In this document: positions 35,576 to 45,060 of the stretch, one piece after another
Layout of the letters: every line of letters starts with the position of its first letter
How positions within the stretch are numbered: the stretch's first letter is position 1
From: Splendidivirga corallicola
GTDB lineage: Bacteria > Bacteroidota > Bacteroidia > Cytophagales > Cyclobacteriaceae
Length of the DNA: 64,000 nt
Assembly: GCA_030442035.1 (NCBI GenBank)
Contig: JAUJEA010000002.1
Location: forward strand, 1-64,000
Direction of reading: 5' to 3'
Notes under the pieces: model-generated
What the model saw: the letters and a program-made list of their open reading frames with translations, nothing else
Database searches by the model: none
Told to the model about the DNA's origin: nothing
Position numbers and translations under genes: made by a program

Positions 35576-36883
35576 TTATTCTGTTGCAATTAATAATTTG
35601 CTTTGCAATTTCAGATTGTCAGAATCCGAGTAATCAAATTGGTACAGACCATCTACCCCTATTAAAATTAAATTGTTCTGAAATGGAATAACATCATACG
35701 CGTCCAGATTATCAAAATGTAATCGGAGATTTTGGTCAATATTTTCTACATCCTCAATATTAAATACCTTCAAACCGGATGCTCCTTCACATAAGAAAAG
35801 TGTGTTTCCATCAATCCCCAATCCATGCGGATTTGTCATGGGATATGTTTTAACCAAAGTAGGATTGCGTAAATCCTTTATGTCCACCACATCTAACTGA
35901 TTATTAAAGTTCTCGCAGTTAGTTCCGGATCTTAGTGTAACAAAGGCATATTCATCGTTGACAACTACAGGATCACAGCTATTTGCATGTTGAAAGGTGG
36001 ACATATATTGTGGTTGTGTTGGGGTTGAATTGTCAAAAATATGCATGCCATTTCTGGCACCAATGAACAATTTATCTTTGTATGGGAATATGGTTTCAAT
36101 GCCCCATCCAATATTGACTATACCATTCTCCTGAGGATCAGCAGGGCTTGAAATGTTGAAAACATGCATATCGAAATCATCAACGGCGTACAGGAAATTT
36201 TGATAAATAGTGAATCTGGCCATAGAACCACCAATACCAGTAGTATTCCCAACACTTCGGTTCTGAAGGCTGGCAGCCATATCACCTTCAGCAAAAGACA
36301 TCAGCACATTTCCACGCCAGAAAAAATCGATTGGTTGTTCTCCATTGCAATCCGATGCCGCGATCTCTGTAGTTTCTGTTTGTTTCCAATCCGTCACTAC
36401 GCCTCTGTCAGAATCAACATGGAATCCAAAAGTGCTGTAATTAGGAAAGGTATCTTCAATTCTTTTTATCAGTTGAATATTATTGATGTCACTGATATTA
36501 AAAGCCAGTAGATCTACATAGCTGTCGGCATATAGAATATTATTTTTAACAGCCATATCAACATTCCCGGGAATGTCAATGAAACTAAGGTGTTTTGGGG
36601 CAGTTTTATCCTGATTGTCGATCACATGAATCCCTTTCCCATGCTCATTGACCAGAAGAATATTTCCATATAAATAAATCTTACCAGGACTTTTTAATTC
36701 TTCTGGTTCTGTAATCGCTACCGAAGATCGAATTTCATCAAGAGAAGTGTAAATCGGCTCATAGCTGAAATAGGTATAAGTGGTTTCACAATCATCTGTG
36801 CAGGAGGGAAACAAAAAAGTTGCTAATGCCATTAATGCAATGCAGGTGAAAGTATTTGTTAGTATAATTTTGCTCGATTTCAT
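35576..36883 (-). CDS. LVIVD-repeat surface lipoprotein
   Basis: 435 residues from the ATG at 36883, which gives a good signal and lipobox LFPSC (Cys28); a longer frame to 36979 would put 32 non-signal residues in front. LVIVD-type propeller repeats include NEYAFVTLRSGTNC, LDVVDIKDLRNPTLVKTYPM, LFLCEGASGLKVFNI and LIGVDGLYQFDYS. Related to the propeller of the 12315 gene but with a lipid anchor instead of Ig domains. Followed at 23 bases by the barrel protein; the pair may form a surface complex. Confidence 0.86.
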   Translation of the reverse strand: MKSSKIILTNTFTCIALMALATFLFPSCTDDCETTYTYFSYEPIYTSLDEIRSSVAITEPEELKSPGKIYLYGNILLVNEHGKGIHVIDNQDKTAPKHLSFIDIPGNVDMAVKNNILYADSYVDLLAFNISDINNIQLIKRIEDTFPNYSTFGFHVDSDRGVVTDWKQTETTEIAASDCNGEQPIDFFWRGNVLMSFAEGDMAASLQNRSVGNTTGIGGSMARFTIYQNFLYAVDDFDMHVFNISSPADPQENGIVNIGWGIETIFPYKDKLFIGARNGMHIFDNSTPTQPQYMSTFQHANSCDPVVVNDEYAFVTLRSGTNCENFNNQLDVVDIKDLRNPTLVKTYPMTNPHGLGIDGNTLFLCEGASGLKVFNIEDVENIDQNLRLHFDNLDAYDVIPFQNNLILIGVDGLYQFDYSDSDNLKLQSKLLIATE

Positions 36884-37352
36884 ATCGTCATCTTTAATTT
36901 GTTCATCACTATAACACCGGATATATGCGTATTCAATCAACATGACACGAAGTAGAAGAGAATGGTTGGAAGTCCTCAAAAATGATGATCAAAAAAATAT
37001 ATTTCTGAAGAGAATGGTATTAATGGATCCCCCGTGTCTCTTCTACATCAATCACTAACTGGAAACATTTTTTACTATTTCTATGCTCTGTAAGAGCAAA
37101 AGACTACCAGAAATTTTTCGGAAGATTTAACACTGCAGGCACCAAATATCGTCCTTATAGGTCCGGGTATATCTATCGTTGGTGATATCAGGATTAAATA
37201 CAAAAAAGGAAGTTGTATCAAAACCAACCATTATACCTTCCAACTTAAATACTTCAACACTTGTACACAATTCCACTGAACTCAGCTAATCGCCTTAGGC
37301 TTAAATAATAATGGCAGTCTTTCAATCTGATTCTGTTGGAGATTTTAGGGTA
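36884..37352. other. Spacer without a gene between the LVIVD lipoprotein and the flavin reductase
   Basis: No reading frame of worth. Contains a CAACACTT-type repeat fragment (about 37240-37262) and a small GCTCT/AGAGC hairpin near 37089. Also holds upstream sequence for the lipoprotein gene. Confidence 0.5.
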
Positions 37353-37381
37353 AGTGCAAGAGCGTGGAAGGCTCTTGCACT
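37353..37381. terminator. Hairpin after the aromatic catabolism operon
   Basis: AGTGCAAGAGC (37353-37363) and GCTCTTGCACT (37371-37381) form a perfect 11-bp stem with a 7-nt loop, just 11 bases after the flavin reductase stop codon. There is no T run, so it may stabilise mRNA or terminate weakly. Confidence 0.55.
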
Positions 37382-37391
37382 AGAATCCTCT

Positions 37392-38297
37392 TCATGGTAA
37401 TAAGCGTTGTAATAAAGCTTTCCAGGCACCTTCTAAATCTCCTTTTTCAAGAAGATCTTGCGCTAAGGTGTGGAGCTTTATTTCCGTTGATTTTTTATCG
37501 CCATTATGGTCGTTCATTATTTGCTTAATATGCGGATTTTTTTTGAATAATTCAACATCCCTTTGATCCGGTAGCTTTGTAATATTACCAAGACGACCCA
37601 AGTTGTTCCCGGTTAATACCTTACTATTTCTAATATGTTCAGGAATGTTATCAAAACCTATTCCCTTATTTCTGTTGGGTTTAGGTATTTTAAAAATGGA
37701 AGCTTCACTTGCGCGACAATACCAATCACCGCCCATCCTGGCCACCAGATCGATCTTAAACGGATCAATTTTTCCCTCGTCATCCAACACCTCTTCTTTG
37801 ATATGAAGAACCAAAACCTCACATATGACCAGATTACCAGCACCACCCTCTTCCCCCAACGCCACTACTTCTTTCACCTTGCATTCGAATGAAACCGGCG
37901 ATTCGGCAACCCTGGGAGGTTTGATCTCTGTAGAGGGAAGTTCTGTTAAACCGGATTTAATGAATTCATTGATCCCTTTGTCATATTCCGTACTGGCCAG
38001 AGACATCTGTTCCACCATCTTATGATCGACAATATTGATCACGACCTCTTTGGTTTCAAGCGCATTTTCAAGTGTATGCTTAATTGTATTATCTCTTACT
38101 CTTCTGGCCGGAGAGAAAATCAATATTGGTGGATTGGCACTAAAACAATTGAAAAAACTAAAAGGGCTTAAATTGATATTGCCATTTTTATCAATGGTAC
38201 TGGCAAATGCGATTGGCCTCGGAGCGACGGCTCCTAGCAAATAACCATGGAATTCTGCTACAGATAATTGTTTGGGTTTAATTGTCTTCATTTTCAT
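37392..38297 (-). CDS. Flavin reductase family FMN-binding protein
   Basis: 301 residues. The central split-barrel FMN fold is clear: LLGAVAPRPIAFASTIDKNGNINLSPFSFFNCFSANPPI and DNTIKHTLENALETKEVVINIV. Start is likely at 38297 (MKMKTIKPKQLS; next ATG 38291); a longer frame into fahA is not needed. It overlaps fahA by 20 bases, so translation is coupled. Its role in tyrosine catabolism is not known; it may reduce flavin or act as a stand-alone oxidoreductase. C-terminal extension of about 60 helical residues. Confidence 0.85.
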   Translation of the reverse strand: MKMKTIKPKQLSVAEFHGYLLGAVAPRPIAFASTIDKNGNINLSPFSFFNCFSANPPILIFSPARRVRDNTIKHTLENALETKEVVINIVDHKMVEQMSLASTEYDKGINEFIKSGLTELPSTEIKPPRVAESPVSFECKVKEVVALGEEGGAGNLVICEVLVLHIKEEVLDDEGKIDPFKIDLVARMGGDWYCRASEASIFKIPKPNRNKGIGFDNIPEHIRNSKVLTGNNLGRLGNITKLPDQRDVELFKKNPHIKQIMNDHNGDKKSTEIKLHTLAQDLLEKGDLEGAWKALLQRLLP

Positions 38298-39558
38298 AGA
38301 ATGTAGCAGGTAGTACCTTGGTTCGTACTTCTCCGAAACCAACTCGCATACCATTGTTTTTTGCATGTCCCCTCATGATGACCGTATCACCATCATGAAT
38401 AAATTTTCTTTCCGACCCATCGGACATTTTTACCGGTTTGGTTCCCTGCCAGGCAATCTCCAGCATGGAACCATAGGACTCCGGAGTCGGACCGCTAATA
38501 GTACCTGAAGCATACATATCTCCTACCTGGATATTACAACCGTTTACTGTGTGATGCGCTAATTGTTGATTAACATTCCAATAAAGGTGTTTGAAATTGG
38601 AACGGCATACCACTTGCTCTTCACCGTTCCCCGGCATGATACTTACCTCAAGATCAATGTCAAAATTCTTTTTTCCTTCAAACTCCAAATAGGGTAAAAC
38701 TTTTGGATCCTGCTCGGGACCCTCAACTCTAAATTGTTGAAGTGCCTCAATGGTGACCACCCATGGAGAAATGGAAGAAGCAAAGTTTTTAGCTAAAAAA
38801 GGACCCAAGGGCACATATTCCCATTTTTGAATATCTCTGGCAGACCAATCGTTAAACAGGACGAATCCAAAAATGTGATCCTCGGCATTGTGGGTAGTCA
38901 CCGATTCACCTAATTCAACTTCCTTACAGGTAATAAACGCCATTTCAAGCTCAAAATCCAGTAAACGGCATGGACCAAAAACCGGAACCTCTGCCCCCTG
39001 GGGCATCATTTGTCCTTTAGGTCTTCGAACAGACTCTCCGGAAACAACGATGGAAGATGCCCTTCCATGATAACCTACCGGGATATGTTTCCAATTGGGA
39101 AATAGCGCATTGTCAGGATCTCTGAACATAGTCCCGACATTCGTTGCATGTTCTTTAGAGGAGTAGAAATCCGTATAGTTACCCACCTTCACAGGCATCA
39201 TCATCCGTACTTCGGATTGTTTGAAAAGCGCCCTGCTTCTATGTTTATCATGATCTCTCAATTCATCATTTTCACTTTTCAACAATTCAAATATTCTTTC
39301 CCTGATTCGATTAGTGACAGGCTTACCCAAAGCCATGAAATCATTCAGGTATCGGCGCCCGAAAACTTTTTTGTCCTTCAAATCAATTCCTTTGAAATAT
39401 CCCTTCTTTTCCAAATAAGAAAGGTCCAATACTTCATTGCCAATGGCCACACCAACTCTTGGACCCTTCTTATCTGTTTTAAAAATACCAAAGGGCAGAT
39501 TATACAAGGAAAAATCTGAATTTTCAGGTACACTAACCCAAGAAGTACTTAAACTCAT
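38278..39558 (-). CDS. fahA: Fumarylacetoacetase FahA
   Basis: 426 residues. Hydrolyses fumarylacetoacetate to fumarate and acetoacetate, the last step of the homogentisate route. Catalytic block VGNYTDFYSSKEHATNVG has Asp130 and general base His137; FELEMAFITCKE and FNDWSARDIQKWEY supply the metal-binding Glu and Asp. FRDPDNALFPNWKHIPVGYHGRAS and the C-terminal GDTVIMRGHAK-like block (here DGDTVIMRGHAKNNG) match the family. Overlaps the flavin reductase start; 83 bases after hppD. Confidence 0.96.
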   Translation of the reverse strand: MSLSTSWVSVPENSDFSLYNLPFGIFKTDKKGPRVGVAIGNEVLDLSYLEKKGYFKGIDLKDKKVFGRRYLNDFMALGKPVTNRIRERIFELLKSENDELRDHDKHRSRALFKQSEVRMMMPVKVGNYTDFYSSKEHATNVGTMFRDPDNALFPNWKHIPVGYHGRASSIVVSGESVRRPKGQMMPQGAEVPVFGPCRLLDFELEMAFITCKEVELGESVTTHNAEDHIFGFVLFNDWSARDIQKWEYVPLGPFLAKNFASSISPWVVTIEALQQFRVEGPEQDPKVLPYLEFEGKKNFDIDLEVSIMPGNGEEQVVCRSNFKHLYWNVNQQLAHHTVNGCNIQVGDMYASGTISGPTPESYGSMLEIAWQGTKPVKMSDGSERKFIHDGDTVIMRGHAKNNGMRVGFGEVRTKVLPATFYENEDN

Positions 39559-39641
39559 TCACTCAAAAATTTAAAATGTTGCTCGGTTGGTTAGTTCGCT
39601 ATTATTAGTAGTGAGAAAAAGCTTCTAACCCGGAAATATAT

Positions 39642-40775
39642 TTATAATGTGCCTCTCAATTCCTGTTCACGCTCAATGGCCTCAAACAGTGCTTTGAAAT
39701 TACCTTTACCAAAAGATTTTGCTCCTTTTCTCTGAATGATCTCAAAGAACATCGTTGGTCTGGGTTCTACAGGTTTTGTAAAAATTTGTAATAGATACCC
39801 TTCATCATCCCGGTCAATTAATATGCCCAGATTTTTCAATGGTTCCAACTCTTCGTCAATCTCACCTACTCTGTCGAGCACGGTGTCATAATAAACAGAT
39901 GGAACTCTAAGGAAATCAACTCCCCTGTTCTTCAATGCTGAAACCGTCTCAATGATATTGTCAGTGGCAACGGCAATGTGTTGAACGCCTTCTCCTTCGT
40001 AAAAATCAAGGTATTCCTCTACTTGAGATTTTTTCTTCCCTTCAGCAGGTTCATTGATTGGAAACTTAATTCTGCCATTTCCATTGCTCATTACTTTACT
40101 CATAAGGGCTGTATATTCCGTTGAAATATCTTTATCATCAAATGACAACAGCTGGGTAAAGCCCATCACGTTGGCATAAAAATCTACCCACTTATTCATC
40201 TGTCCCCAACCTACATTACCCACCATGTGGTCCACGTATTTAAGTCCTATGGGAGCTGGATTGTACTCTGTCTCCCATTTTCTGAAACCTGGTAAAAAGA
40301 TCCCATGATAGTCCTTCCTTTCCACAAAGATATGGACCGTTTCACCATAGGTATGGATGCCAGACAATTTTACCTTGCCCTGATCATCTTCCTTTACAGT
40401 TGGTTCCATAAATGATTTCGCCCCTCTTTTCATGGTTTCGTGGTAGGACTTTTCAGCATCGTCCACCCAAAGTGCAATAACTTTTACACCATCACCATGT
40501 TTGTCAATATGGGCACCCACCGGCGTACCTCCGTGCAATGGAGAAGTCAATATCAATCTGATTTTGTCTTGCACCACTACATATGACTCATAATCCTTAT
40601 TGCCTGTCTCTAATCCGGAATAGGCCAGTGATTGAAATCCGAAAGCTGTTTTATAATAGTGTGCCGCCTGCTTAGCATTGCCAACGTAAAGCTCAACATA
40701 ATCGGTGCCATTGATGGGAAGAAAATCCTCCATACCTTCTGTAGAATTTTGTTGTTTATTAACCGTCTCTTTCAT
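39642..40775 (-). CDS. hppD: 4-hydroxyphenylpyruvate dioxygenase
   Basis: 377 residues. Converts 4-hydroxyphenylpyruvate to homogentisate with Fe(II) and O2. Two-domain VOC fold; the iron triad is His183 in YVDHMVGNV, His266 in QHIAVATDNI and Glu345 in FFEIIQRKG. YLLQIFTKPV precedes the last ligand as usual. Start ATG at 40775 gives a normal N-terminus. Middle gene of the operon, between hmgA (103-base gap) and fahA. Confidence 0.96.
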   Translation of the reverse strand: MKETVNKQQNSTEGMEDFLPINGTDYVELYVGNAKQAAHYYKTAFGFQSLAYSGLETGNKDYESYVVVQDKIRLILTSPLHGGTPVGAHIDKHGDGVKVIALWVDDAEKSYHETMKRGAKSFMEPTVKEDDQGKVKLSGIHTYGETVHIFVERKDYHGIFLPGFRKWETEYNPAPIGLKYVDHMVGNVGWGQMNKWVDFYANVMGFTQLLSFDDKDISTEYTALMSKVMSNGNGRIKFPINEPAEGKKKSQVEEYLDFYEGEGVQHIAVATDNIIETVSALKNRGVDFLRVPSVYYDTVLDRVGEIDEELEPLKNLGILIDRDDEGYLLQIFTKPVEPRPTMFFEIIQRKGAKSFGKGNFKALFEAIEREQELRGTL

Positions 40776-40878
40776 TTTCTCGAATATTCATATGTTGAAA
40801 TTATTGTTATTGAGGAAACTTTATCCTTTCATTGATCAAGCTTAATAGCTTCAAACTCAACATTAAAATTCATCATTA

Positions 40879-42045
40879 TTAAAACCCTGGTTCCATCCAT
40901 GATTTATAGTACTTGCCATCATCTATTTTCATAGCATCTTCAGTAAGTTTCAGCGGTCTGAATGGGTCAATCATTACCGCCAGTTCTTCTGTCTCGGTTT
41001 TACCAATGCTACGTTCCATAGCACCGGGATGTGGTCCATGTGGAATACCTCCGGGATGTAAAGTAAAATAACCGGGCGCTATGTCATTTCTACTCATGAA
41101 ATCCCCATCGACATAGTAGAGTACCTCATCCGAATCGATATTGCTGTGATTATAGGGAGCAGGTATCGCCTTAGGGTGATAATCATATAATCTTGGGCAG
41201 AAAGAACATACTACAAAATTGTGCCCTTCAAATGTTTGATGCACAGGTGGGGGTTGGTGAACTCTTCCGGTTATAGGTTCAAAATTGTGAATGGAAAATC
41301 CATATGGATAATTGTAGCCATCCCAACCGATTACATCAAAGGGGTGTGTTGCATAAATTAATTGATGCATCATTCCGTCCTTTCGGATCTTCATCAGGAA
41401 TTCACCTTTTTCGTCATGTGTCTCAAGGTCCTGAGGTAATTTAAGGTCACGTTCACAAAATGGTGCATGTTCCAAAAACTGTCCGAACTGATTTCTATAG
41501 CGTTTGGGTGAATATATCGGGCTAAACGATTCAATATAGAGAAGCCGATTATCATCATGATCAAATTCAATCTGATAGATCATTCCCCTTGGGATCAAGA
41601 GGTAATCACCATACTCAAAAGGAATAGTACCCACCAGTGTTTTTAACCTACCCGAACCTTTATGTACAAAGAGCAACTCATCAGCATCGGCATTTTTATA
41701 AAAGTAATCTTGTTTCAACTCCCTTGGAGCCGCCACACCAATGTGGAGATCATTATTTACCATTAATAGAGTCCTGCTCTCCAAAAAATCATTTTTAGGG
41801 GCCACATCAAAACCAATGAACTTTCTGGAGGTCAGATTTTTTTCAACTGCAATATTGGGGCTGACATCATAAGCCTCGAGTACCTCCTTAACCATAGTGG
41901 GTCTATGAACATGGTATAATAAGGATGACATTCCTGAAAAACCTTCCGTACCAAACAATTGCTCGTAATAATGTTTCTCATTATTATCTTGAAACACAGT
42001 ATGTCGTTTTGAAGGGATCTTGCCTAGTTTATGGTATAAAGGCAT
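40879..42045 (-). CDS. hmgA: Homogentisate 1,2-dioxygenase
   Basis: 388 residues, the shorter bacterial type. Opens the homogentisate ring to maleylacetoacetate. Cupin fold with the C-terminal iron site block FTLHPGGIPHGPHPGAMERSIGKTETEELAVMID, and YHKLGKIPSKRHTVF at the start. LLIPRGMIYQIEF is a typical cupin strand. The next step, maleylacetoacetate isomerase, is not in the window. Confidence 0.95.
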   Translation of the reverse strand: MPLYHKLGKIPSKRHTVFQDNNEKHYYEQLFGTEGFSGMSSLLYHVHRPTMVKEVLEAYDVSPNIAVEKNLTSRKFIGFDVAPKNDFLESRTLLMVNNDLHIGVAAPRELKQDYFYKNADADELLFVHKGSGRLKTLVGTIPFEYGDYLLIPRGMIYQIEFDHDDNRLLYIESFSPIYSPKRYRNQFGQFLEHAPFCERDLKLPQDLETHDEKGEFLMKIRKDGMMHQLIYATHPFDVIGWDGYNYPYGFSIHNFEPITGRVHQPPPVHQTFEGHNFVVCSFCPRLYDYHPKAIPAPYNHSNIDSDEVLYYVDGDFMSRNDIAPGYFTLHPGGIPHGPHPGAMERSIGKTETEELAVMIDPFRPLKLTEDAMKIDDGKYYKSWMEPGF

Positions 42046-42095
42046 AACTCAATTTTTTAATGAACAAAAGCTAACACTACACATACAAACCAGCT

Positions 42096-43322
42096 TTAAA
42101 CTAGTTGGCTAATGGAAATTTCTAAAGCACTTTTTGTGATACATCTCTTTTCTACCGATTGATCATGGATCTTTTTTAGTGCTGTTTCAATGGTAATCGA
42201 AGTATCACCAAATACAGACTCGTCTGTCACTTCTTTATTCCCTTCCATAAGATAAGCAAAAACCCTGGCCATTCCACAATTAGCTATGAAATCGGGAATC
42301 ACAGCAACCTGACTATCTGCAAATGCTAAGGTTGATCCAAAGAAGATCTCCTCATCGGCAAATGGAACATTGGCGCCACAGGAAATCACTTCCAGGCCAT
42401 TGGCTGCCATCTTTTCTATTTGCTCCTTGGTAACAAGTCTTGATCCTGCGGCCGGAACAAATATTTCAGCGTCCATATTCCATATCTTATCCTTAGCCAC
42501 CTCAAAAGGGATTAAATCTTCCGATGTTAATTTCCTGTCTATTCTACGATTGATCAATTCTCTTACCTCCTCAAATGAATAACCATCGGTATTGATCACC
42601 GCACCTTGTTTGTCTATGATGCCCACTATTTTTGCCCCTGATTGAGACAAATAATATCCGGCAGCAGCTCCCACGTTACCCCAGCCCTGAATAATTGCTC
42701 TTTTTCCCTTGATGTCACCTCCCCATAAACGGTAGAAATGTGAAACTGATTCGGCCACACCATATCCGGTGATCAGATCCGCTACTTTATATTTTCTTTC
42801 TAAACAAGGCGTGTACCTGGGGTCTTCTACAATCTTTGAAACACCCAATCGAAGTAAACCTATCTTTTGGATCTTTTGGCTTTCATTAGGTCTGAAAAAA
42901 CCATTGACAACACCTTCCTGCGGGTGCCAAAGTCCGTAATCTTCTGTGATGGGGATCACCTCATCTATTTCATCTACATTCATATCCCCACCGGTTCCGT
43001 AATAGTTTTTCAATAAAGGAAATACCGCCTTATACCATCTCTTAAGTACTTCCTCTTTTCTTGGATCCTGAGGGTCAAAATTGATCCCTGATTTTGCCCC
43101 ACCTATGGGAGGCCCTGAAACCGTAAATTTCACTTCCATGGTCTTGGCCAGAGATTCAACCTCCCTTCGATTCAGTCCTTTCCTCATCCTTGTACCTCCA
43201 CCTGCAGCTCCTCCGCGCAACGAATTAATGACTACCCAGCCTTCCGCCTCCGATTCATGATCTTTCCACTCGAAAACTATTTCCGGCTCGGCATTCTCAA
43301 ACCTTCGAAGTAATTTTTCCAT
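42096..43322 (-). CDS. Glu/Leu/Phe/Val-family amino acid dehydrogenase
   Basis: 408 residues. NAD(P)-dependent oxidative deaminase. The catalytic lysine is Lys77 in PPIGGAKSGINFDP; the dinucleotide fold has GWGNVGAAAG at about 214-223. Length is between leucine/phenylalanine dehydrogenases (about 360) and glutamate dehydrogenase (about 420). First gene of the operon with hmgA, so its natural substrate may be phenylalanine, tyrosine or a transamination partner (inferred). It could equally be glutamate dehydrogenase. Divergent from the Lrp regulator, 180 bases between. Confidence 0.88.
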   Translation of the reverse strand: MEKLLRRFENAEPEIVFEWKDHESEAEGWVVINSLRGGAAGGGTRMRKGLNRREVESLAKTMEVKFTVSGPPIGGAKSGINFDPQDPRKEEVLKRWYKAVFPLLKNYYGTGGDMNVDEIDEVIPITEDYGLWHPQEGVVNGFFRPNESQKIQKIGLLRLGVSKIVEDPRYTPCLERKYKVADLITGYGVAESVSHFYRLWGGDIKGKRAIIQGWGNVGAAAGYYLSQSGAKIVGIIDKQGAVINTDGYSFEEVRELINRRIDRKLTSEDLIPFEVAKDKIWNMDAEIFVPAAGSRLVTKEQIEKMAANGLEVISCGANVPFADEEIFFGSTLAFADSQVAVIPDFIANCGMARVFAYLMEGNKEVTDESVFGDTSITIETALKKIHDQSVEKRCITKSALEISISQLV

Positions 43323-43408
43323 TCACAATGATTAAATTCTATGACCTATATCATAAAATTAAAAAGCCAAAATAGACATTGAAACTATTTTCTTTATTTA
43401 TCATTTTA

Positions 43409-43458
43409 TTTAGAAAAAAATATAGGTATTAACTTTATAGTTAGTTTATTTTTCTAAA
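43409..43458. promoter_or_regulatory. Inverted repeat in the divergent Lrp/dehydrogenase spacer
   Basis: TTTAGAAAAA (43409-43418) and TTTTTCTAAA (43449-43458) form a perfect 10-bp inverted repeat spaced by 30 bases, in the only divergent control region of the aromatic operon. It may bind the adjacent Lrp/AsnC regulator. Confidence 0.4.
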
Positions 43459-43502
43459 AACTATTGAACAAATTATTATTTTTATGCATATTTTCTCATA
43501 GC

Positions 43503-43964
43503 ATGGTAAAGCTTGATAAAACTGATCTCAAAATCCTTCAAATTCTGCAAAAAGAAGCCAGAATTACTACCAAAGCCATGGCAGAAAAACTGAACCTTTC
43601 AGTTACGCCGGTATTCGAAAGAGTGAAAAGACTGGAAAGAGAGGGTGTCATAGATGGGTATGTTGCACTCCTGAATCAAAGTAAAATAGACAGAAAACTA
43701 ATTGTTTTTATATCCATCTCCCTAAAGGAGCACACTCGCACTTATCTTGAAAAATTCATTGACGAAATGAAAAGTTTTCCTGAAGTAATGGAATGTTATC
43801 ACATAGCAGGGAATTTTGACTTTCTGTTAAAGGTCGTCATGAAAGACATGGAAAGTTACCAGGCTTTTATATTATCCAAGCTTTCTGTAATATCTAATAT
43901 AGGGCACGTCCAAAGTTCCTTTGTTCTTTCAAAAAGTAAATTCACAACAGCGTATACCTTATAA
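43503..43964 (+). CDS. Lrp/AsnC family transcriptional regulator
   Basis: 153 residues from the ATG at 43503 (a TTG at 43464 would add 13). N-terminal winged helix: LDKTDLKILQILQKEARITTKAMAEKLNLSVTPVFERVKRLEREGVIDGYVA; C-terminal RAM/ligand domain with MECYHIAGNFDFLLKVVMKDM. Divergent from the dehydrogenase-hmgA-hppD-fahA operon, so it probably controls it in response to an amino acid. Confidence 0.93.
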   Translation: MVKLDKTDLKILQILQKEARITTKAMAEKLNLSVTPVFERVKRLEREGVIDGYVALLNQSKIDRKLIVFISISLKEHTRTYLEKFIDEMKSFPEVMECYHIAGNFDFLLKVVMKDMESYQAFILSKLSVISNIGHVQSSFVLSKSKFTTAYTL

Positions 43965-44138
43965 GCTACAGATTCAAGTTCTTCCTGGAGTTTTTTGTCA
44001 TGCTACAAACAAGGGCCAGGGGAAGAATTATGAGTTTTTAGTTTTGAATTTTGAGTTAAAAAATGGGGTGTAATTAGTAAAAATAAAACTCCTTTTGTAT
44101 ATCAATTGTTTACTTCACTATTTTCACTAGTGTTCTAT

Positions 44139-44780
44139 TTAGTTTAACAGGATTTCTTTTGTAAAAATATTATCCTTTGTACCAACCTTAACGATGTATT
44201 TCCCTGATTCAAGTGTAGAGAAATTCAATTTATGTTTTATAACCGGATCTTTACCAATTGATTGTGTCAGGATCTTCTCGTTTCGCTGATCATAGACATT
44301 TACATCGACCTTTTCGTTCAGTTTGTTTTGCACAATAAAATTAAGATACTTATCAGTATCAAGTTTGGAAAAACCGATCAAAAGCGTCTTCCCTTTGTTT
44401 GGGTGTTCGGCATCACCGCCTTCTACCACCTTAACACCAACTTGTATCAGATCTTTAGTATTATTCACTTCAATCTGGTAGCTTCCGGCTGATAAACTGG
44501 ATAGATCATATACTTTTCTTAACTTCTCAACATCCTTGATAGCCTCCTGAAATACAGTCTCTTTTTCCTCATTAAGTATCTTTACCACCACCATGGCGCT
44601 TTCGGCTGTGGTAAAAAACAACTCTGCACTAGATGAATTTTCATCGTTTAGCAGTTTCACTTTCAATGTCTTTGAAGATTTACTTTGAATATTGGCATTT
44701 GATTGCGCCAATGTCATGTGGCCAGCAAAAAAAGATAGTAACAATAAGTAAGTCAATGATTTTTGTATAATCATTTTCAT
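44139..44780 (-). CDS. Secreted protein with two sorting-domain-like beta domains
   Basis: 213 residues. Signal peptide ends at about residue 26 (LAQSN). Two similar beta-sandwich units: one at about 38-118 (LSAGSYQIEVNN) and one at about 130-213 (LESGKYIVKVGTKDNIFTKEILLN). Both resemble the DUF3244/T9SS type A sorting fold; the last strand pattern fits a type A sorting signal. No catalytic motif. Function unknown. Confidence 0.7.
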   Translation of the reverse strand: MKMIIQKSLTYLLLLSFFAGHMTLAQSNANIQSKSSKTLKVKLLNDENSSSAELFFTTAESAMVVVKILNEEKETVFQEAIKDVEKLRKVYDLSSLSAGSYQIEVNNTKDLIQVGVKVVEGGDAEHPNKGKTLLIGFSKLDTDKYLNFIVQNKLNEKVDVNVYDQRNEKILTQSIGKDPVIKHKLNFSTLESGKYIVKVGTKDNIFTKEILLN

Positions 44781-45060
44781 AACGGATACTTGTTTAATTG
44801 AAAATATTTGTGAAAGGCTCCAGACATTTCATTAAATACATTTTAAACCCCCTCACCAAATCATCTTAGCAATCCATTCACTTGAATCAAGCAAAATAGC
44901 AGCACGAATATAAATCACTAAAATTCAAGGAGATATCAACAAACTACGTAATTAATACCGATGTTTGATTCAATTAAAAATTCAATAATTCTAAAAAGTA
45001 TATGAGTTGTATGAAATTGTCCTAATACTATAAAGAGCAGACAAGCTTATATACTAACCT

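Noticed and set aside
44025..44070. Tandem-like AATTTTGAGTT tract after the Lrp gene
   Set aside because: Low-complexity T-rich direct repeat without stable pairing; nothing specific to claim.
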